Shown here piece after piece: positions 33,784 to 42,802 of a stretch of DNA of 64,000 nucleotides; within the stretch, counting starts at the first letter, position 1; each line of letters opens with the position of its first letter. Source of the stretch: Bacteroidota bacterium (lineage in GTDB: Bacteria > Bacteroidota > Bacteroidia > B-17B0 > Aurantibacillaceae); contig JAFLBH010000001.1 in the NCBI GenBank assembly GCA_017303905.1, positions 1,589,809-1,653,808 on the forward strand, read 5' to 3'. The notes below the pieces were generated by a model. It ran no database searches, was not told the origin of the DNA, and was given only the letters and a program-made list of their open reading frames with translations. The position numbers and the translations under genes are program-made.

Positions 33784-34850
33784 AATCGTATACCCAATCC
33801 AAATTCAATGTTTTGGTAGTACAATCGAATGCGTGATTCTTTAATTGGAATGGTGTTAAATTCAATTCCATAAATAACATTGGCAAAAAAGTTATCGCCG
33901 TTATAGCCAAATTGCGCGCGACCGTTTACATAAGTCGGAACGTTAATCCAGAATCGTTTAAAGCTGCTTTGTACATAACTTTGAAACTGAACTCCTGTAC
34001 CCGCTAATAAAACCGGTGTCAAGTGAAATTTCCCCATTACAAATTGATAGCCGGCACCAAAACTAATGAGTGTAGTTAAGAAATCACCCGCTTGTAATCT
34101 GTCAAGATTAGGATAGTTGTCTTTTTGTCCGGGAGGAACAATGTTTGTATCTGTTTCTATTCTCTGATAGCGCTCCGAAATATTTATTAAGAAGGAACCT
34201 GCACTTTTCTTTTGTCTTTCTGATTGAGCAAATGCAGCGTTCAATGAAAAGTTCTTGTTGAAATTAAATCCAATGTTTAGTCCACCTTCTATTACATGAA
34301 GGTTATTTGATTTGGGATAACCCAACGAATCTTCATTCCAATTCGAATAAAATTTACCGTAATCTTTCAGATAGTAACCTTTGTAATCTCTGTAAAAAAA
34401 TCCCCAGGAGGTAATTCGTCCCTGAATGTTAATGAAAATATCGGTGTATTTAGTATCGCAATATTGTTTGATGAGTGTTTTATCCGATGGTAATTTAAAC
34501 GCGGCAGAAACATACACTTTTTTAATTCTTATGGCTGCACCAACAACGCCGGGAATGGAAGGTTTCCAATTGAAATTTTCACCGTTTTTTTTGCGGCTGC
34601 TTACATTAAAGATAACGCTTGGGTAAGCAAATTTTGGTTTGAATAAAAAGTTTTTAGGAAACACTTCAATGTTTTCCGGAATTTTCGCTTTTTCTTTTTT
34701 CTCTTTCTTCTCTCTTTTCTTTCTCTCTTTCTCGTCTCTCTTTCTTTTCGCTTCCTTTTCTTTCGCTAATTGCTTTTCGTTTCTGGTTTGAGCTAATACA
34801 CTCCCAAAAGGCATGAATGCAATTAAAAGAAAGAAAATTATTTTTTTCAT
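33780..34850 (-). CDS. Outer-membrane protein with Lys/Glu-rich N-terminal spacer
   Basis: 356 residues. Signal peptide (FMPFGSVLAQ end), then a segment of almost only K, E and R at about 22-58 (NEKQLAKEKEAKRKRDEKE and onward) that probably forms a charged periplasmic helix. The rest is a barrel-like alternating pattern (FNVSSRKKNGENFNWKPS, GGLNIGFNFNKNFSLNAAF). Family unknown. The resemblance in length and strand pattern to the convergent neighbour may reflect only the barrel fold. Confidence 0.62.
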   Translation of the reverse strand: MKKIIFFLLIAFMPFGSVLAQTRNEKQLAKEKEAKRKRDEKERKKREKKEKKEKAKIPENIEVFPKNFLFKPKFAYPSVIFNVSSRKKNGENFNWKPSIPGVVGAAIRIKKVYVSAAFKLPSDKTLIKQYCDTKYTDIFINIQGRITSWGFFYRDYKGYYLKDYGKFYSNWNEDSLGYPKSNNLHVIEGGLNIGFNFNKNFSLNAAFAQSERQKKSAGSFLINISERYQRIETDTNIVPPGQKDNYPNLDRLQAGDFLTTLISFGAGYQFVMGKFHLTPVLLAGTGVQFQSYVQSSFKRFWINVPTYVNGRAQFGYNGDNFFANVIYGIEFNTIPIKESRIRLYYQNIEFGLGIRF

Positions 34851-34855
34851 CTCAA

Positions 34856-35722
34856 TTAAAAAACGTGTTTTTCGGCGTGGTAAGAAGAACGTACCAGCGG
34901 ACCGCTTTCAACATAACGGAAGCCTTTTTCTAAAGCGTAGTCTTTGTATTTTTTAAAATCGTCAGGATGCACAAAACGCGCTACAGGTAAATGTTTTGGT
35001 GTTGGCTGAAGGTATTGTCCGATGGTCATTACATCGCAATTGGAGTTACGTAAATCATCGATGGTTTCATACACTTCCTGATCGGTTTCTCCTAATCCAA
35101 CCATTAATCCGCTTTTTGTTTTTACACCGGCAGCATTCAGTCGTTTAATCACTTCTAAGCTTCTATCGTATTTCGCTTGAATACGAACTTGCGCGGTTAA
35201 TCGTCTTACGGTTTCAATGTTATGAGAAACGATGTCGGGTTTCACATCGATGATGCGTTGTAAGTTTTCCCACTTTCCGGCGAAATCAGGAATTAAGCAT
35301 TCAAATTTTGTTTCAGGACTAATTTCACGAATGGCTTTAATGGTTTCTGCCCATATAATAGAGCCGCCATCTTTTAAATCATCGCGGTCAACGGAAGTAA
35401 TCACACAATGTTTTACGCCCATTAATTTTACGGAATTCGCAACACGTTTAGGTTCGTCCCAATCCGCGGGTTTTGGTTTTCCGGTTGCAACCGCGCAAAA
35501 TCCGCAAGAGCGTGTGCAGATATTTCCTAATATCATAAAAGTGGCTGTACCGGCTCCCCAGCACTCACCCATATTTGGGCAGTTTCCGCTTTCGCAAATG
35601 GTATGCAGTTTATGTTTGCTTACAATTCCACGTACTTTAAGATATTCTTCACCAATTGGAAGTTTTACACGTAACCAATCCGGTTTTTTTATTTTAGGTG
35701 TTGAGGTAATTTCTGATTCCAT
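34856..35722 (-). CDS. lipA: Lipoyl synthase
   Basis: 288 residues from ATG 35722, 2 bases after the upstream gene's stop; a GTG at 35734 would overlap it. Radical-SAM enzyme inserting two sulfurs into octanoyl-protein. The auxiliary 4Fe-4S cluster cysteines are Cys43, Cys48 and Cys54 ([14 protein letters not shown]), and the radical-SAM cluster is CTRSCGFC (Cys69, Cys73, Cys76). The VETVRRLT-like and GLMVGLGE segments and the C-terminal [14 protein letters not shown] are typical, with the Ser ligand in RSSYHA. Full length. Confidence 0.95.
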   Translation of the reverse strand: MESEITSTPKIKKPDWLRVKLPIGEEYLKVRGIVSKHKLHTICESGNCPNMGECWGAGTATFMILGNICTRSCGFCAVATGKPKPADWDEPKRVANSVKLMGVKHCVITSVDRDDLKDGGSIIWAETIKAIREISPETKFECLIPDFAGKWENLQRIIDVKPDIVSHNIETVRRLTAQVRIQAKYDRSLEVIKRLNAAGVKTKSGLMVGLGETDQEVYETIDDLRNSNCDVMTIGQYLQPTPKHLPVARFVHPDDFKKYKDYALEKGFRYVESGPLVRSSYHAEKHVF

Positions 35723-35724
35723 TT

Positions 35725-36483
35725 TTAAAACCACTTCTTTCCAAATACAAATCCAACATATAATGTAACTACAATGTTTTCGGCCGGGTTACGAGCCATA
35801 ATAGGAATAGCACGCGGATAATAATCGCAAGACACACCGGTTTCGATGGCGCGTACCCAATGCGAATATGGTGCATACTCAAAACTCATGTTCAATTTTC
35901 CGTGGATTACAGGATACAATTGTAATTCATCAATGCCATCTAAAAACGGACCGCGACCAATTACACTGTCTTGATTAAATGTTTCTTCATTGTATTTCAC
36001 GGATTGTTTAGTAGGACTAGATCCGGTTGGGTCGTTACGAAAAGTTAAAACATAATAAGGTTTTGCAACGGCTAATCCGCCACCAATGATATAGGAACAA
36101 CGAATTTCTACGGATTTCCGATCGGCTCTTTTATACAATACATTCTGAATACCGGTTCCAATTCTGAGTAAAGCTACATTATTGATTTTTCCATAAACAA
36201 AGCGCTTCGAACCTTCATCACTGCTTTTAACTTTAATTTCTTTAGGATGTCTGAGATTTAAACCTTCAAACTCTAGTAATGATTTTGTTTTAGCGCTAAT
36301 GTGTTTGCCGCGGCGATATCCTATACCATATCCACGTGTGTGAGCAAAAATTTTAAAAGTGCCCTCGTGACGATATAATACATTCAAGTCTTGCCCTTGT
36401 TTTAAAGCCTCCGGTGCACTTTGTGAAAATGCTTTAACCGAAGTTATGAGGGTGAAAATGAAGACTATTCGCTTTAAATACAT
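35725..36483 (-). CDS. Exported protein of unknown function
   Basis: 252 residues from ATG 36483; the frame is open 6 codons further, but a promoter-like TAACTTTG lies inside that extension. Signal peptide ends VKAFSQ. Mature sequence begins [22 protein letters not shown], with [15 protein letters not shown]-like glycine/tyrosine-rich strands consistent with a small outer-membrane barrel. No named family recognised. It precedes lipA by 2 bases and may share its transcript. Confidence 0.62.
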   Translation of the reverse strand: MYLKRIVFIFTLITSVKAFSQSAPEALKQGQDLNVLYRHEGTFKIFAHTRGYGIGYRRGKHISAKTKSLLEFEGLNLRHPKEIKVKSSDEGSKRFVYGKINNVALLRIGTGIQNVLYKRADRKSVEIRCSYIIGGGLAVAKPYYVLTFRNDPTGSSPTKQSVKYNEETFNQDSVIGRGPFLDGIDELQLYPVIHGKLNMSFEYAPYSHWVRAIETGVSCDYYPRAIPIMARNPAENIVVTLYVGFVFGKKWF

Positions 36484-36488
36484 TGTAA

Positions 36489-36496
36489 CAAAGTTA
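36489..36496 (-). promoter_or_regulatory. Candidate -7 promoter element (TAACTTTG on minus strand)
   Basis: Fits TAnnTTTG and ends 5 bases before the ATG at 36483. It is back-to-back with a plus-strand motif at 36518-36525, so the short region may hold divergent promoters. Confidence 0.4.
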
Positions 36497-36517
36497 GACA
36501 ATTTTGGGGTTTAATCC

Positions 36518-36525
36518 TACATTTG
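36518..36525 (+). promoter_or_regulatory. Candidate -7 promoter element (TACATTTG)
   Basis: Fits TAnnTTTG, 23 bases before the OsmC-family ATG at 36549. Confidence 0.4.
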
Positions 36526-36548
36526 TTAGAGTGTAAAAAAGCTAAATA

Positions 36549-36956
36549 ATGATAACAAGTACAGTAAAATACCCGGGTGAATTAAGAACGGAAGCTACTC
36601 ACGTGAAGAGTGGAACAACAATAATTACTGATGCGCCAACGGATAATCATGGTAAGGGCGAGGCATTTTCGCCAACCGATTTAGTGGCAACGGCATTGGC
36701 TAGTTGCATGATATCAATAATGGGAATCGTATCCATGAAGGAAGGCATTACAAAAGCGGATGGAGCAACTGCTGAGGTAACGAAAGTAATGTACGCTGAC
36801 CCAAGAAGAATCGGTGAAATACACGTAACGGTAACCATGCCTAAATTAAATTATTCGGAAAAAGAGAGGAAAATGTATGAACACGCGGCTTTTACCTGTC
36901 CGGTTGCGAAGAGTTTACATCCGGATATAAAGCAAGAAATTAAGTTTATTTGGTAA
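36549..36956 (+). CDS. OsmC/Ohr family protein (peroxide-type thiol protein)
   Basis: 135 residues. The two reactive cysteines of the family are present: Cys53 (LASCMISIMG) and Cys117 (FTCPVAKS). The FSPTDLVATAL segment is a family signature. It likely reduces organic or other hydroperoxides in the cytoplasm; the subtype (OsmC, Ohr or YhfA) is not certain. A strong hairpin follows the stop. Confidence 0.9.
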   Translation: MITSTVKYPGELRTEATHVKSGTTIITDAPTDNHGKGEAFSPTDLVATALASCMISIMGIVSMKEGITKADGATAEVTKVMYADPRRIGEIHVTVTMPKLNYSEKERKMYEHAAFTCPVAKSLHPDIKQEIKFIW

Positions 36957-36970
36957 GGGCTTAAATGCAA

Positions 36971-36991
36971 ACAGCCCCGCGAGGGGGCTGT
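36971..36991. terminator. Bidirectional terminator between OsmC and the 43-aa lipoprotein gene
   Basis: 8-base GC-rich perfect stem ACAGCCCC / GGGGCTGT with a 5-base loop. It lies 14 bases after the OsmC stop on plus and 33 bases after the small lipoprotein stop on minus, with AAAAGTTTT on one side and TTTGCATTT on the other. Confidence 0.7.
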
Positions 36992-37024
36992 AAAAGTTTT
37001 CAAAATCAGCTTTGAAATAAAAAA

Positions 37025-37156
37025 TTAAACTGATTTTTTATATAATGAGCTGTTATCAACTTTAGAATAAGCTGGACATTTTTCGTGTGATTTGCAAGAA
37101 CTTAAAGTTAGACCTGCTAAAACGAAGGCAGAAGCGAAGATGATTACTTTTTTCAT
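37025..37156 (-). CDS. Small lipoprotein, 43 residues
   Basis: A short minus-strand frame from ATG 37156 to TAA at 37025. Residues 1-21 form a lipoprotein signal (MKKVIIFASAFVLAG then LTLSSCK; lipidated Cys21), leaving a 23-residue mature tail with one further Cys27 and charged residues (KSHEKCPAYSKVDN). Its terminator-like hairpin and stand-alone position support a real gene. Small Bacteroidota lipoproteins with a HxxCPxY tail occur near stress and metal genes, but no function is known. Confidence 0.7.
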   Translation of the reverse strand: MKKVIIFASAFVLAGLTLSSCKSHEKCPAYSKVDNSSLYKKSV

Positions 37157-37252
37157 GGTTTTGTTAGTGTTTAGATAGCAAATATAAACTTTTGCTTAAA
37201 ACTTCAAAAAAAATCTTTTTCACATTGTTAAAAACCCCGGTAAATTCGAAGA

Positions 37253-37927
37253 ATGATAGCACCTAAATTAGAAGAAGGCTGGTTAAATGTTCTCAAGCCT
37301 GAATTCGAAAAGCCATATTTTTCAGACTTAAAGTCCTTTTTAGTCAAGGAACGAGAGCAGTTTACTGTTTACCCTCCAGGCAATCGAATTTTCGCGGCCT
37401 TTGATTACACACCATTCGAGGAGGTTGAGGTGGTTATTTTGGGTCAGGATCCTTATCATGGACCGGGACAAGCCAACGGTTTGTGTTTTTCGGTGAGTGA
37501 TGGGGTGAGGCAGCCGCCATCGTTGGTGAATATTTTCAAAGAATTGAAAACTGATGTGGGTTGTGATATTCCTTTAAGCGGTAATCTGGAAAAATGGGCC
37601 AAACAGGGCGTGTTTTTGTTAAACGCGACTTTAACCGTGAGAGCAAATACCGCAGGAAGTCATCAAAATAAAGGCTGGGAACAATTCACCGATTCAGTCA
37701 TCAAAACATTATCCGATAAAAAGGAAAATTTAGTGTTTTTATTATGGGGAAATTACGCCAAAGCCAAAGCTGAATTAATTGATGTCAATAAACATTTGGT
37801 TTTAACGGCGGCGCATCCCTCCCCGCTTGCGCGCGGCGCGTTTTTTGGATGTAAACATTTTAGTAAAGCGAACGAGTATCTGGGAGCAAAAGGAAAGAAA
37901 CCAATTAACTGGTGTCTCGATTTTTAA
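37253..37927 (+). CDS. ung: Uracil-DNA glycosylase (family 1)
   Basis: 224 residues. Removes uracil from DNA in base-excision repair. The water-activating loop GQDPYHG carries Asp66, followed by GLCFSVSDGV; the DNA-intercalation loop HPSPLAR carries His188. WLLGNYAKAK-like LLWGNYAKAK and SxNxFKELK-type motifs are family-typical. Start ATG chosen by full length. It overlaps the convergent DinB-like gene by 4 bases. Confidence 0.96.
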   Translation: MIAPKLEEGWLNVLKPEFEKPYFSDLKSFLVKEREQFTVYPPGNRIFAAFDYTPFEEVEVVILGQDPYHGPGQANGLCFSVSDGVRQPPSLVNIFKELKTDVGCDIPLSGNLEKWAKQGVFLLNATLTVRANTAGSHQNKGWEQFTDSVIKTLSDKKENLVFLLWGNYAKAKAELIDVNKHLVLTAAHPSPLARGAFFGCKHFSKANEYLGAKGKKPINWCLDF

Positions 37928-38496
37928 TCTTTCTTCTTTTTTAAATATTCCTCTGTGAAATGTTTCACCGATTTTTCCTGACTGAATTTTTCGGTGTTGT
38001 ATTCATTCGATTTATTTCTTGGAATCGATAAACTTTTCCAGTCTTCATTCTTAATCATCTTGGCAACAAAAACAATTTGTCCGATATGATAGGGGTAATG
38101 CGCTAACTGACGATTAATTGCCTCCATCACTGTATGTCCTTGATTACGGATGTAAATAATTTTCTGTAAATCGTTTTCTGTAAGACTATTGATTGTATTA
38201 AAAAAGCAATCCCAACCTTTATTCCAGGTAGCCATTAATTCGGCTTTGGTTTTAATGTCGTTTTCAAATTCTCCATCACGATTTCGCCACTCTTTTTCAC
38301 CATCACTCGTCAGGAAATCTGTCCAACGTGAAATCATATTGCCACTTAAATGTTTAACGAGGGTGGCAATACTGTTGCTTTCCGCATTGAATTGCCAAAG
38401 CAATTTTTCTTCCGGAATTTGTTCAATGGCCTTTTCACCTAAATCTTTGTAATACAAAAACTGGCGTTTAATACTCTCTAAATAGTTTGCGCTCAT
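37924..38496 (-). CDS. DinB/DUF1572-like four-helix protein
   Basis: 190 residues. The helical pattern and the conserved His-containing helices (ATLVKHLSGNM and ALAHYPYHIGQIVF, in part) match the DinB-like/DUF1572 group of putative metal-dependent enzymes. The three-histidine metal site is consistent with these helices but the exact residues are not assigned. It follows the M28 peptidase gene by one base. Confidence 0.8.
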   Translation of the reverse strand: MSANYLESIKRQFLYYKDLGEKAIEQIPEEKLLWQFNAESNSIATLVKHLSGNMISRWTDFLTSDGEKEWRNRDGEFENDIKTKAELMATWNKGWDCFFNTINSLTENDLQKIIYIRNQGHTVMEAINRQLAHYPYHIGQIVFVAKMIKNEDWKSLSIPRNKSNEYNTEKFSQEKSVKHFTEEYLKKKKD

Positions 38497-38497
38497 G

Positions 38498-39868
38498 TTA
38501 ACGATATTTATCGATTAAATACATTAAACTTCCGATAGCAGCAGCTCCTAATTCTAACTCACGTTTATTTACTTTATCAAATGTGTCATCAGCTGTGTGA
38601 TGAATATCAAAATAGCGCTGTCCGTCGGGTTCGTATCCAATGCAAGGAACTCCTTGTTTTTCCAAAGGACCAATATCTGCACCGCCGCCACCTTGATTGA
38701 TATAAGTTATAAAGTATGGTTTAAATAACGGTAACCAATTACTAACGGTCTGGTACATCCCGGCAGTTGTGTCTACGCCAAAACCACGGGGAGTAAAACC
38801 TCCGGCATCGGTTTCAATGGCAGCTATGTGTTTTAGTTTTTTTACTTCCGCTTCTTTTCCATAAGCCTTGCCGCCGCCTAAACCATTTTCTTCATTCATA
38901 AATGCAACTGCACGAATACTGTGCTTAGGTTTTACACCTAATTTTTTAAACATGGCTAAAGCTTCAATCGATTGTACAACGCCGGCACCATCATCATGCG
39001 CACCTTCACCATTATCCCAACTGTCTAAGTGACCTCCAGTTATAATGTATTCATTTGGTTTTTCACTTCCTTTTATTTCACCGATCACATTAAAGGAAGG
39101 TGCATCGGGGAATGATTTACAGTTGGATTTTAAATATAAACTTAACTGCGCGTCTTTCTTTAAATTTTCACTCAGTAAATCCGCAGCTTTAAAGCTCAAT
39201 GCAAAAGCAGGGATTTTTGTAAGACTCACTGTTGAGTCGTATTTCATGACACCGGTGTGTGGCGAATCATTATCGGATGAGCTCATGCTTCTCACAACTG
39301 TTGCTACAGCGCCATACTTCGCCGCTTTAGACGGACCATCGTATCTGTACTTTACAGTTTCACCATAAGAAGTTCCTGTGCGGATGTTTTTGGGATTGAA
39401 GAATACATTGTAAAAAACCACTTTTCCTTTGATGTTTTTCTCACCCAGCTGTTCAAGTTCTTCAAAACTTTTTACTTCAATAACAGGCGCGTTTAGTCCA
39501 TTTACAGGCGTAGCAACTGAACCTCCCAAGGCAATAAGATTCAGAGGTAAAATTGATTTTTGTTTTGAAAAGCGTATTTCGCATTTCTCTTTTTCACCAC
39601 GTTCCCAATGTGTAACCATGCAGGGTTGTAAATAAACCGTATCGGCTCCTGCATTGTACATAGCTTTTTTAGCCCAGTACACAGCTTGTTCAGCATTCTT
39701 GGATCCGCTTAATCTCGGTCCAATTGTTTTGCACAATACTTCCAGACTTTTATAACATTTACTTTCCGTTAAGTAGAAATCATAAATCTTCCGGAGCATC
39801 AATGAATCATTGTTTTGTCCAAATGATGAAAGTGAAATAAGGAGTAAAGAAAACTTTAAAAACTTCAT
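38498..39868 (-). CDS. M28 family zinc aminopeptidase with PA domain
   Basis: 456 residues. Signal peptide ends SSFGQ. A PA (protease-associated) insert lies at about 125-235. The di-zinc site reads GGHLDSWDNGEGAHDDGAG (His280, bridging Asp292), NEENG (Glu326 catalytic, Glu327 ligand), ETDAGG (Asp354) and DIHHTADD (His424). It removes N-terminal amino acids in the periplasm or outside. Functionally it complements the DPP IV at 11 kb in peptide use. Confidence 0.93.
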   Translation of the reverse strand: MKFLKFSLLLISLSSFGQNNDSLMLRKIYDFYLTESKCYKSLEVLCKTIGPRLSGSKNAEQAVYWAKKAMYNAGADTVYLQPCMVTHWERGEKEKCEIRFSKQKSILPLNLIALGGSVATPVNGLNAPVIEVKSFEELEQLGEKNIKGKVVFYNVFFNPKNIRTGTSYGETVKYRYDGPSKAAKYGAVATVVRSMSSSDNDSPHTGVMKYDSTVSLTKIPAFALSFKAADLLSENLKKDAQLSLYLKSNCKSFPDAPSFNVIGEIKGSEKPNEYIITGGHLDSWDNGEGAHDDGAGVVQSIEALAMFKKLGVKPKHSIRAVAFMNEENGLGGGKAYGKEAEVKKLKHIAAIETDAGGFTPRGFGVDTTAGMYQTVSNWLPLFKPYFITYINQGGGGADIGPLEKQGVPCIGYEPDGQRYFDIHHTADDTFDKVNKRELELGAAAIGSLMYLIDKYR

Positions 39869-39874
39869 AAAAAA

Positions 39875-40168
39875 TTATTTAAATACAATATCGTTAATGA
39901 GTCGGCTTCCGCAAAAGCGATTGACATTATCAATGAGTTGTTGTTTATTGAAAGCCAGCTCTTGTTTTAACGCGGCAGATTTAAGCGTTAAAAACATGGT
40001 TGTTTCGTGAAAGGAAATTTCCAAAGTTTGTGAAGCGATGTGCTCGCCTGCAATATCTTTCCAGCCATTTTTTACAGTAAAACGACTGATTTTTACATCC
40101 AGCTTTTCCTGTTTGAGAAATTCGTTAATGGCATCGCCTACACGTATAAGATTGTTTTTTTTCATCAC
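39875..40168 (-). CDS. DUF721 (DciA-like) protein
   Basis: 97 residues. Matches the DUF721/DciA KH-like domain (VGDAINEFLKQEKLD; NGWKDIAGEHIASQT; the end segment AALKQELAFNKQQLIDNVN). DciA family members help load replicative helicase in many bacteria. It overlaps recF by 4 bases, a common pairing in this phylum, so a replication-linked role is plausible. Confidence 0.85.
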   Translation of the reverse strand: MMKKNNLIRVGDAINEFLKQEKLDVKISRFTVKNGWKDIAGEHIASQTLEISFHETTMFLTLKSAALKQELAFNKQQLIDNVNRFCGSRLINDIVFK

Positions 40169-41271
40169 TTAATTTCTTCTGCAACGCCGTTATCTACTAA
40201 AAATATTTTCTTATCGATGGTGTTAAATGCAAATAAGTCTCTGATTCGATCAGGGTGAGTATCTGTTATAAAAATCTGTCCGAATTCATCGCCACTCACC
40301 AATTCAATTAGTTTTCTGAATCTTGTTTCGTCTAATTTATCATAAACATCATCCAATAAAAGAAGAGGTTTTGTGTGTTTTTTGTTTTTGATGAATTCGA
40401 ATTGAGCCAGTTTCAATGCCAATAAATACGATTTTTGTTGTCCTTGTGACGCGAATTTTTTCAGACTGAAACCATTCACCATAAATTCCAAATCATCTTT
40501 ATGCGGACCCACCGTTGTGTAATGCAAAATGCGGTCGCGCTCAAGTGAAGTAAGAACAGCAGTTTTGTAATCGCGTTCACCAATGGAAGATTCGTATTCG
40601 AGTGTTACATTTTCGCGACTTTCGCTGATGTGAGCGTAATGTTTGTTAAAGAGAGGGATAAATTCCTTTAAAAAATCCTTACGTATTTCGAGAATACTTT
40701 TTCCGTGGAGTATCAATTGTTCGTCCCAAATTTCCAGAGTTACTGAATCGAAAGCGCGGGATTCATAAAACTGTTTTAAGAGCGCGTTTCTTTGTTTTAG
40801 TACCTGGTTATAAGCAATTAGTTTTTCGAGATAAACCTTATCGTATTGTGAAATGATGCCATCGATAAATTTCCGGCGAGTTTCACTGGTTCCGTTAATG
40901 AGTTCGGCGTCGGCCGGTGAAATCATCACCAGCGGATACATTCCAATGTGTTCAGATAGGCGCTCGTACTCCTTTTTATCGTGTTTGAATACTTTCTTTT
41001 GATTTCTTTTTTGACCACAATAAACCTCCGTATTTTCCCCGTTACGGTTATAGAATCCCTGAATCACAAAAAAGCCTTCCCCGTGCTTAATGTTCTGGCT
41101 ATCGATGCTGTTAAAAAAGCTCTTGCAAAAGGAGAGGTAATGAATGGCGTCTAAAATATTGGTTTTACCCATTCCGTTGTTACCCACTAAACAGTTCATT
41201 TTTTCACTGAAATGGAGGGTAATATCAGAATAGTTCTTAAAATTGATGAGTGTGAGTTGCTTTAAAACCAT
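40165..41271 (-). CDS. recF: DNA replication/repair protein RecF
   Basis: 368 residues. SMC-like ATPase that acts on gapped DNA to load RecA. Walker A is GNNGMGKTN (30-38), the signature motif is FASQGQQKSYLLALKLAQ (split about 270), and Walker B is PLLLLDDVYDKLD. Full length. Paired with the DUF721 gene downstream. Confidence 0.94.
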   Translation of the reverse strand: MVLKQLTLINFKNYSDITLHFSEKMNCLVGNNGMGKTNILDAIHYLSFCKSFFNSIDSQNIKHGEGFFVIQGFYNRNGENTEVYCGQKRNQKKVFKHDKKEYERLSEHIGMYPLVMISPADAELINGTSETRRKFIDGIISQYDKVYLEKLIAYNQVLKQRNALLKQFYESRAFDSVTLEIWDEQLILHGKSILEIRKDFLKEFIPLFNKHYAHISESRENVTLEYESSIGERDYKTAVLTSLERDRILHYTTVGPHKDDLEFMVNGFSLKKFASQGQQKSYLLALKLAQFEFIKNKKHTKPLLLLDDVYDKLDETRFRKLIELVSGDEFGQIFITDTHPDRIRDLFAFNTIDKKIFLVDNGVAEEIK

Positions 41272-41350
41272 TGAATTTCAGGTAAATTTAAGCCATTTTT
41301 ACGGGTATTAGCCGCTTTAAAATAAATTTCTGAATTAAAAATAAAAAATC

Positions 41351-41358
41351 TATTTTTG
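41351..41358 (+). promoter_or_regulatory. Candidate -7 promoter element (TATTTTTG)
   Basis: Fits TAnnTTTG, 22 bases upstream of the ATG at 41381 of the TPR membrane protein. Confidence 0.45.
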
Positions 41359-41380
41359 CACCTTAAATTTAGTGGATAAA

Positions 41381-42154
41381 ATGGCCGAACTTAAAGACGA
41401 AAACCAGGTTGAAAACGTTGAGACCAACGAAAACGAAGTAGCTTATGAGGAGGTTGCGGAGGAAAAATCATCCAAAGCAGTAGACCCTACCTTGGAAGGA
41501 CTTCAGTTTTTCTATGAGAGCAACAAAAAAATGATCAATTACGTAGGTGGCGGATTAGCTGTCATCATCGCGTTATTTGTTGGTTATAAATTTTACTGGT
41601 TACCCGATAAAGAAAAAGAAGCAGCGAATGAGATTTTCTTCGCTCAACATTATTTTGAAAGAGATAGTTTCAATCTAGCCCTAAGAGGCGGTGTAATGGT
41701 TCGTAATGCTGATGGTGATAAAACCATGATGGGTTTCGAGCAAATCGCGGATGAATACAGCATTACTTCAGTTGGAAGTCTTGCACACTATTACGCAGGA
41801 ATTTGTTGTTTACGTACCGGACAGTTTGAAAAAGCTATTGAACATTTGCAACAATATAACGGAGATGATTTAATGGTTGCTCCGGTTGCTTTAGGCGCTA
41901 TTGGCGATGCTAACATGGAATTGAATCGTGTGGATGAAGCGTTAAAGTTTTATTTAAAGGCTTCTGAGAAAAACAGCAATAATTTTACAACACCAATTTA
42001 TTTAAAGAAAGCTGCATTTGCTTACGAATTAAAAAGCAATTATACTGAAGCTTTAAATGTTTACGAGCGTATTAAAAGAGAATACCCTCGCAGTGGTGAA
42101 GCAAAAGAAATTGAAAAGTATATCGCTAAGGTTAGAACCTTAGGTAACTTATAA
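41381..42154 (+). CDS. Membrane-anchored TPR protein
   Basis: 257 residues from ATG 41381; a GTG three codons earlier is possible. The acidic N-terminal ~45 residues are cytoplasmic, one membrane segment lies at about 50-70 (GGGLAVIIALFVGYKFYW), and the rest is TPR-like helices (GSLAHYYAGICCLRTGQFEKAIEHL, split here). It resembles the YfgM/BamB-associated type of anchored TPR protein, but the partner is unknown. A GC-rich hairpin separates it from ribH. Confidence 0.75.
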   Translation: MAELKDENQVENVETNENEVAYEEVAEEKSSKAVDPTLEGLQFFYESNKKMINYVGGGLAVIIALFVGYKFYWLPDKEKEAANEIFFAQHYFERDSFNLALRGGVMVRNADGDKTMMGFEQIADEYSITSVGSLAHYYAGICCLRTGQFEKAIEHLQQYNGDDLMVAPVALGAIGDANMELNRVDEALKFYLKASEKNSNNFTTPIYLKKAAFAYELKSNYTEALNVYERIKREYPRSGEAKEIEKYIAKVRTLGNL

Positions 42155-42173
42155 ACAAAAAGAAACTCAATTG

Positions 42174-42198
42174 TCAGCCGCGGTTTTACCGCGGCTGA
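42174..42198 (+). terminator. GC-rich hairpin between the TPR gene and ribH
   Basis: Perfect 10-base stem TCAGCCGCGG / CCGCGGCTGA with a TTTTA loop, then TTCATTTT. It lies 20 bases after the TPR stop and 20 before the ribH ATG, so it is a terminator or attenuator. The downstream T-run is weak. Confidence 0.6.
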
Positions 42199-42218
42199 TT
42201 CATTTTAAGGAAATTGTA

Positions 42219-42701
42219 ATGTCTAGTCAGAATAGAAATTTATCGAGTGTAGAAGGCAGCGAAGTAAAAAGCGCAGCCGATTTTACTTTTGGAATTGTAT
42301 GGGCCGAATGGAATCATGAAGTGACATACGCGCTTTATAAAGGCGCTTACGATACCTTGGTGAAATTTGGAGCAAAGCCTGAGAATATCATTTCTAAAAC
42401 CGTTCCGGGAAGTTTTGAGCTTACGTTGGGAGCACAATGGTTAGCAGAGCAAAAAAAAGTGGATGCAGTTATTGCCATTGGTTGCGTTATTCAAGGTGAA
42501 ACACGTCATTTTGATTTTATTTGCGATGCCGTTGCAAATGGAATAACGAGCCTTAATATAAAATTCAACAAGCCGGTTATATTCGGAGTTTTAACACCGG
42601 ATAACCACCAACAAGCCATTGATAGAGCTGGAGGCAGGCATGGTAATAAGGGAGATGAAGCTGCAATAACAGCAATAAAAATGCTTCATTTTGGAAGATA
42701 G
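42219..42701 (+). CDS. ribH: 6,7-dimethyl-8-ribityllumazine synthase
   Basis: 160 residues from ATG 42219, the first good start after the hairpin; earlier frame is only hairpin. Condenses 5-amino-6-ribitylaminouracil with dihydroxybutanone phosphate in riboflavin synthesis. AEWNHEVTYAL (substrate loop), PGSFELTLGAQWLA, and IGCVIQGETRHFDFI with the catalytic His are present. No FMN riboswitch is visible in the upstream 60 bases. Confidence 0.94.
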   Translation: MSSQNRNLSSVEGSEVKSAADFTFGIVWAEWNHEVTYALYKGAYDTLVKFGAKPENIISKTVPGSFELTLGAQWLAEQKKVDAVIAIGCVIQGETRHFDFICDAVANGITSLNIKFNKPVIFGVLTPDNHQQAIDRAGGRHGNKGDEAAITAIKMLHFGR

Positions 42702-42802
42702 TTTCTGGCTATAATCAAAGTCTTAACTTTTCAACATTTATTTAAAAACAACGATTTAAGAGGAATTTTAATGATAAATTTACCTCTTTAATAATTGATA
42801 CT

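Noticed and set aside
35232-35768. A 178-codon open frame on plus opposite lipA
   Set aside because: It is the complement of a highly conserved radical-SAM gene and has no recognisable protein features; it is a shadow of the lipA frame.
42702-42802. Riboswitch upstream of purA
   Set aside because: The 101-base gap is AT-rich with no purine-riboswitch core; only a weak TAAATTTA motif is visible.
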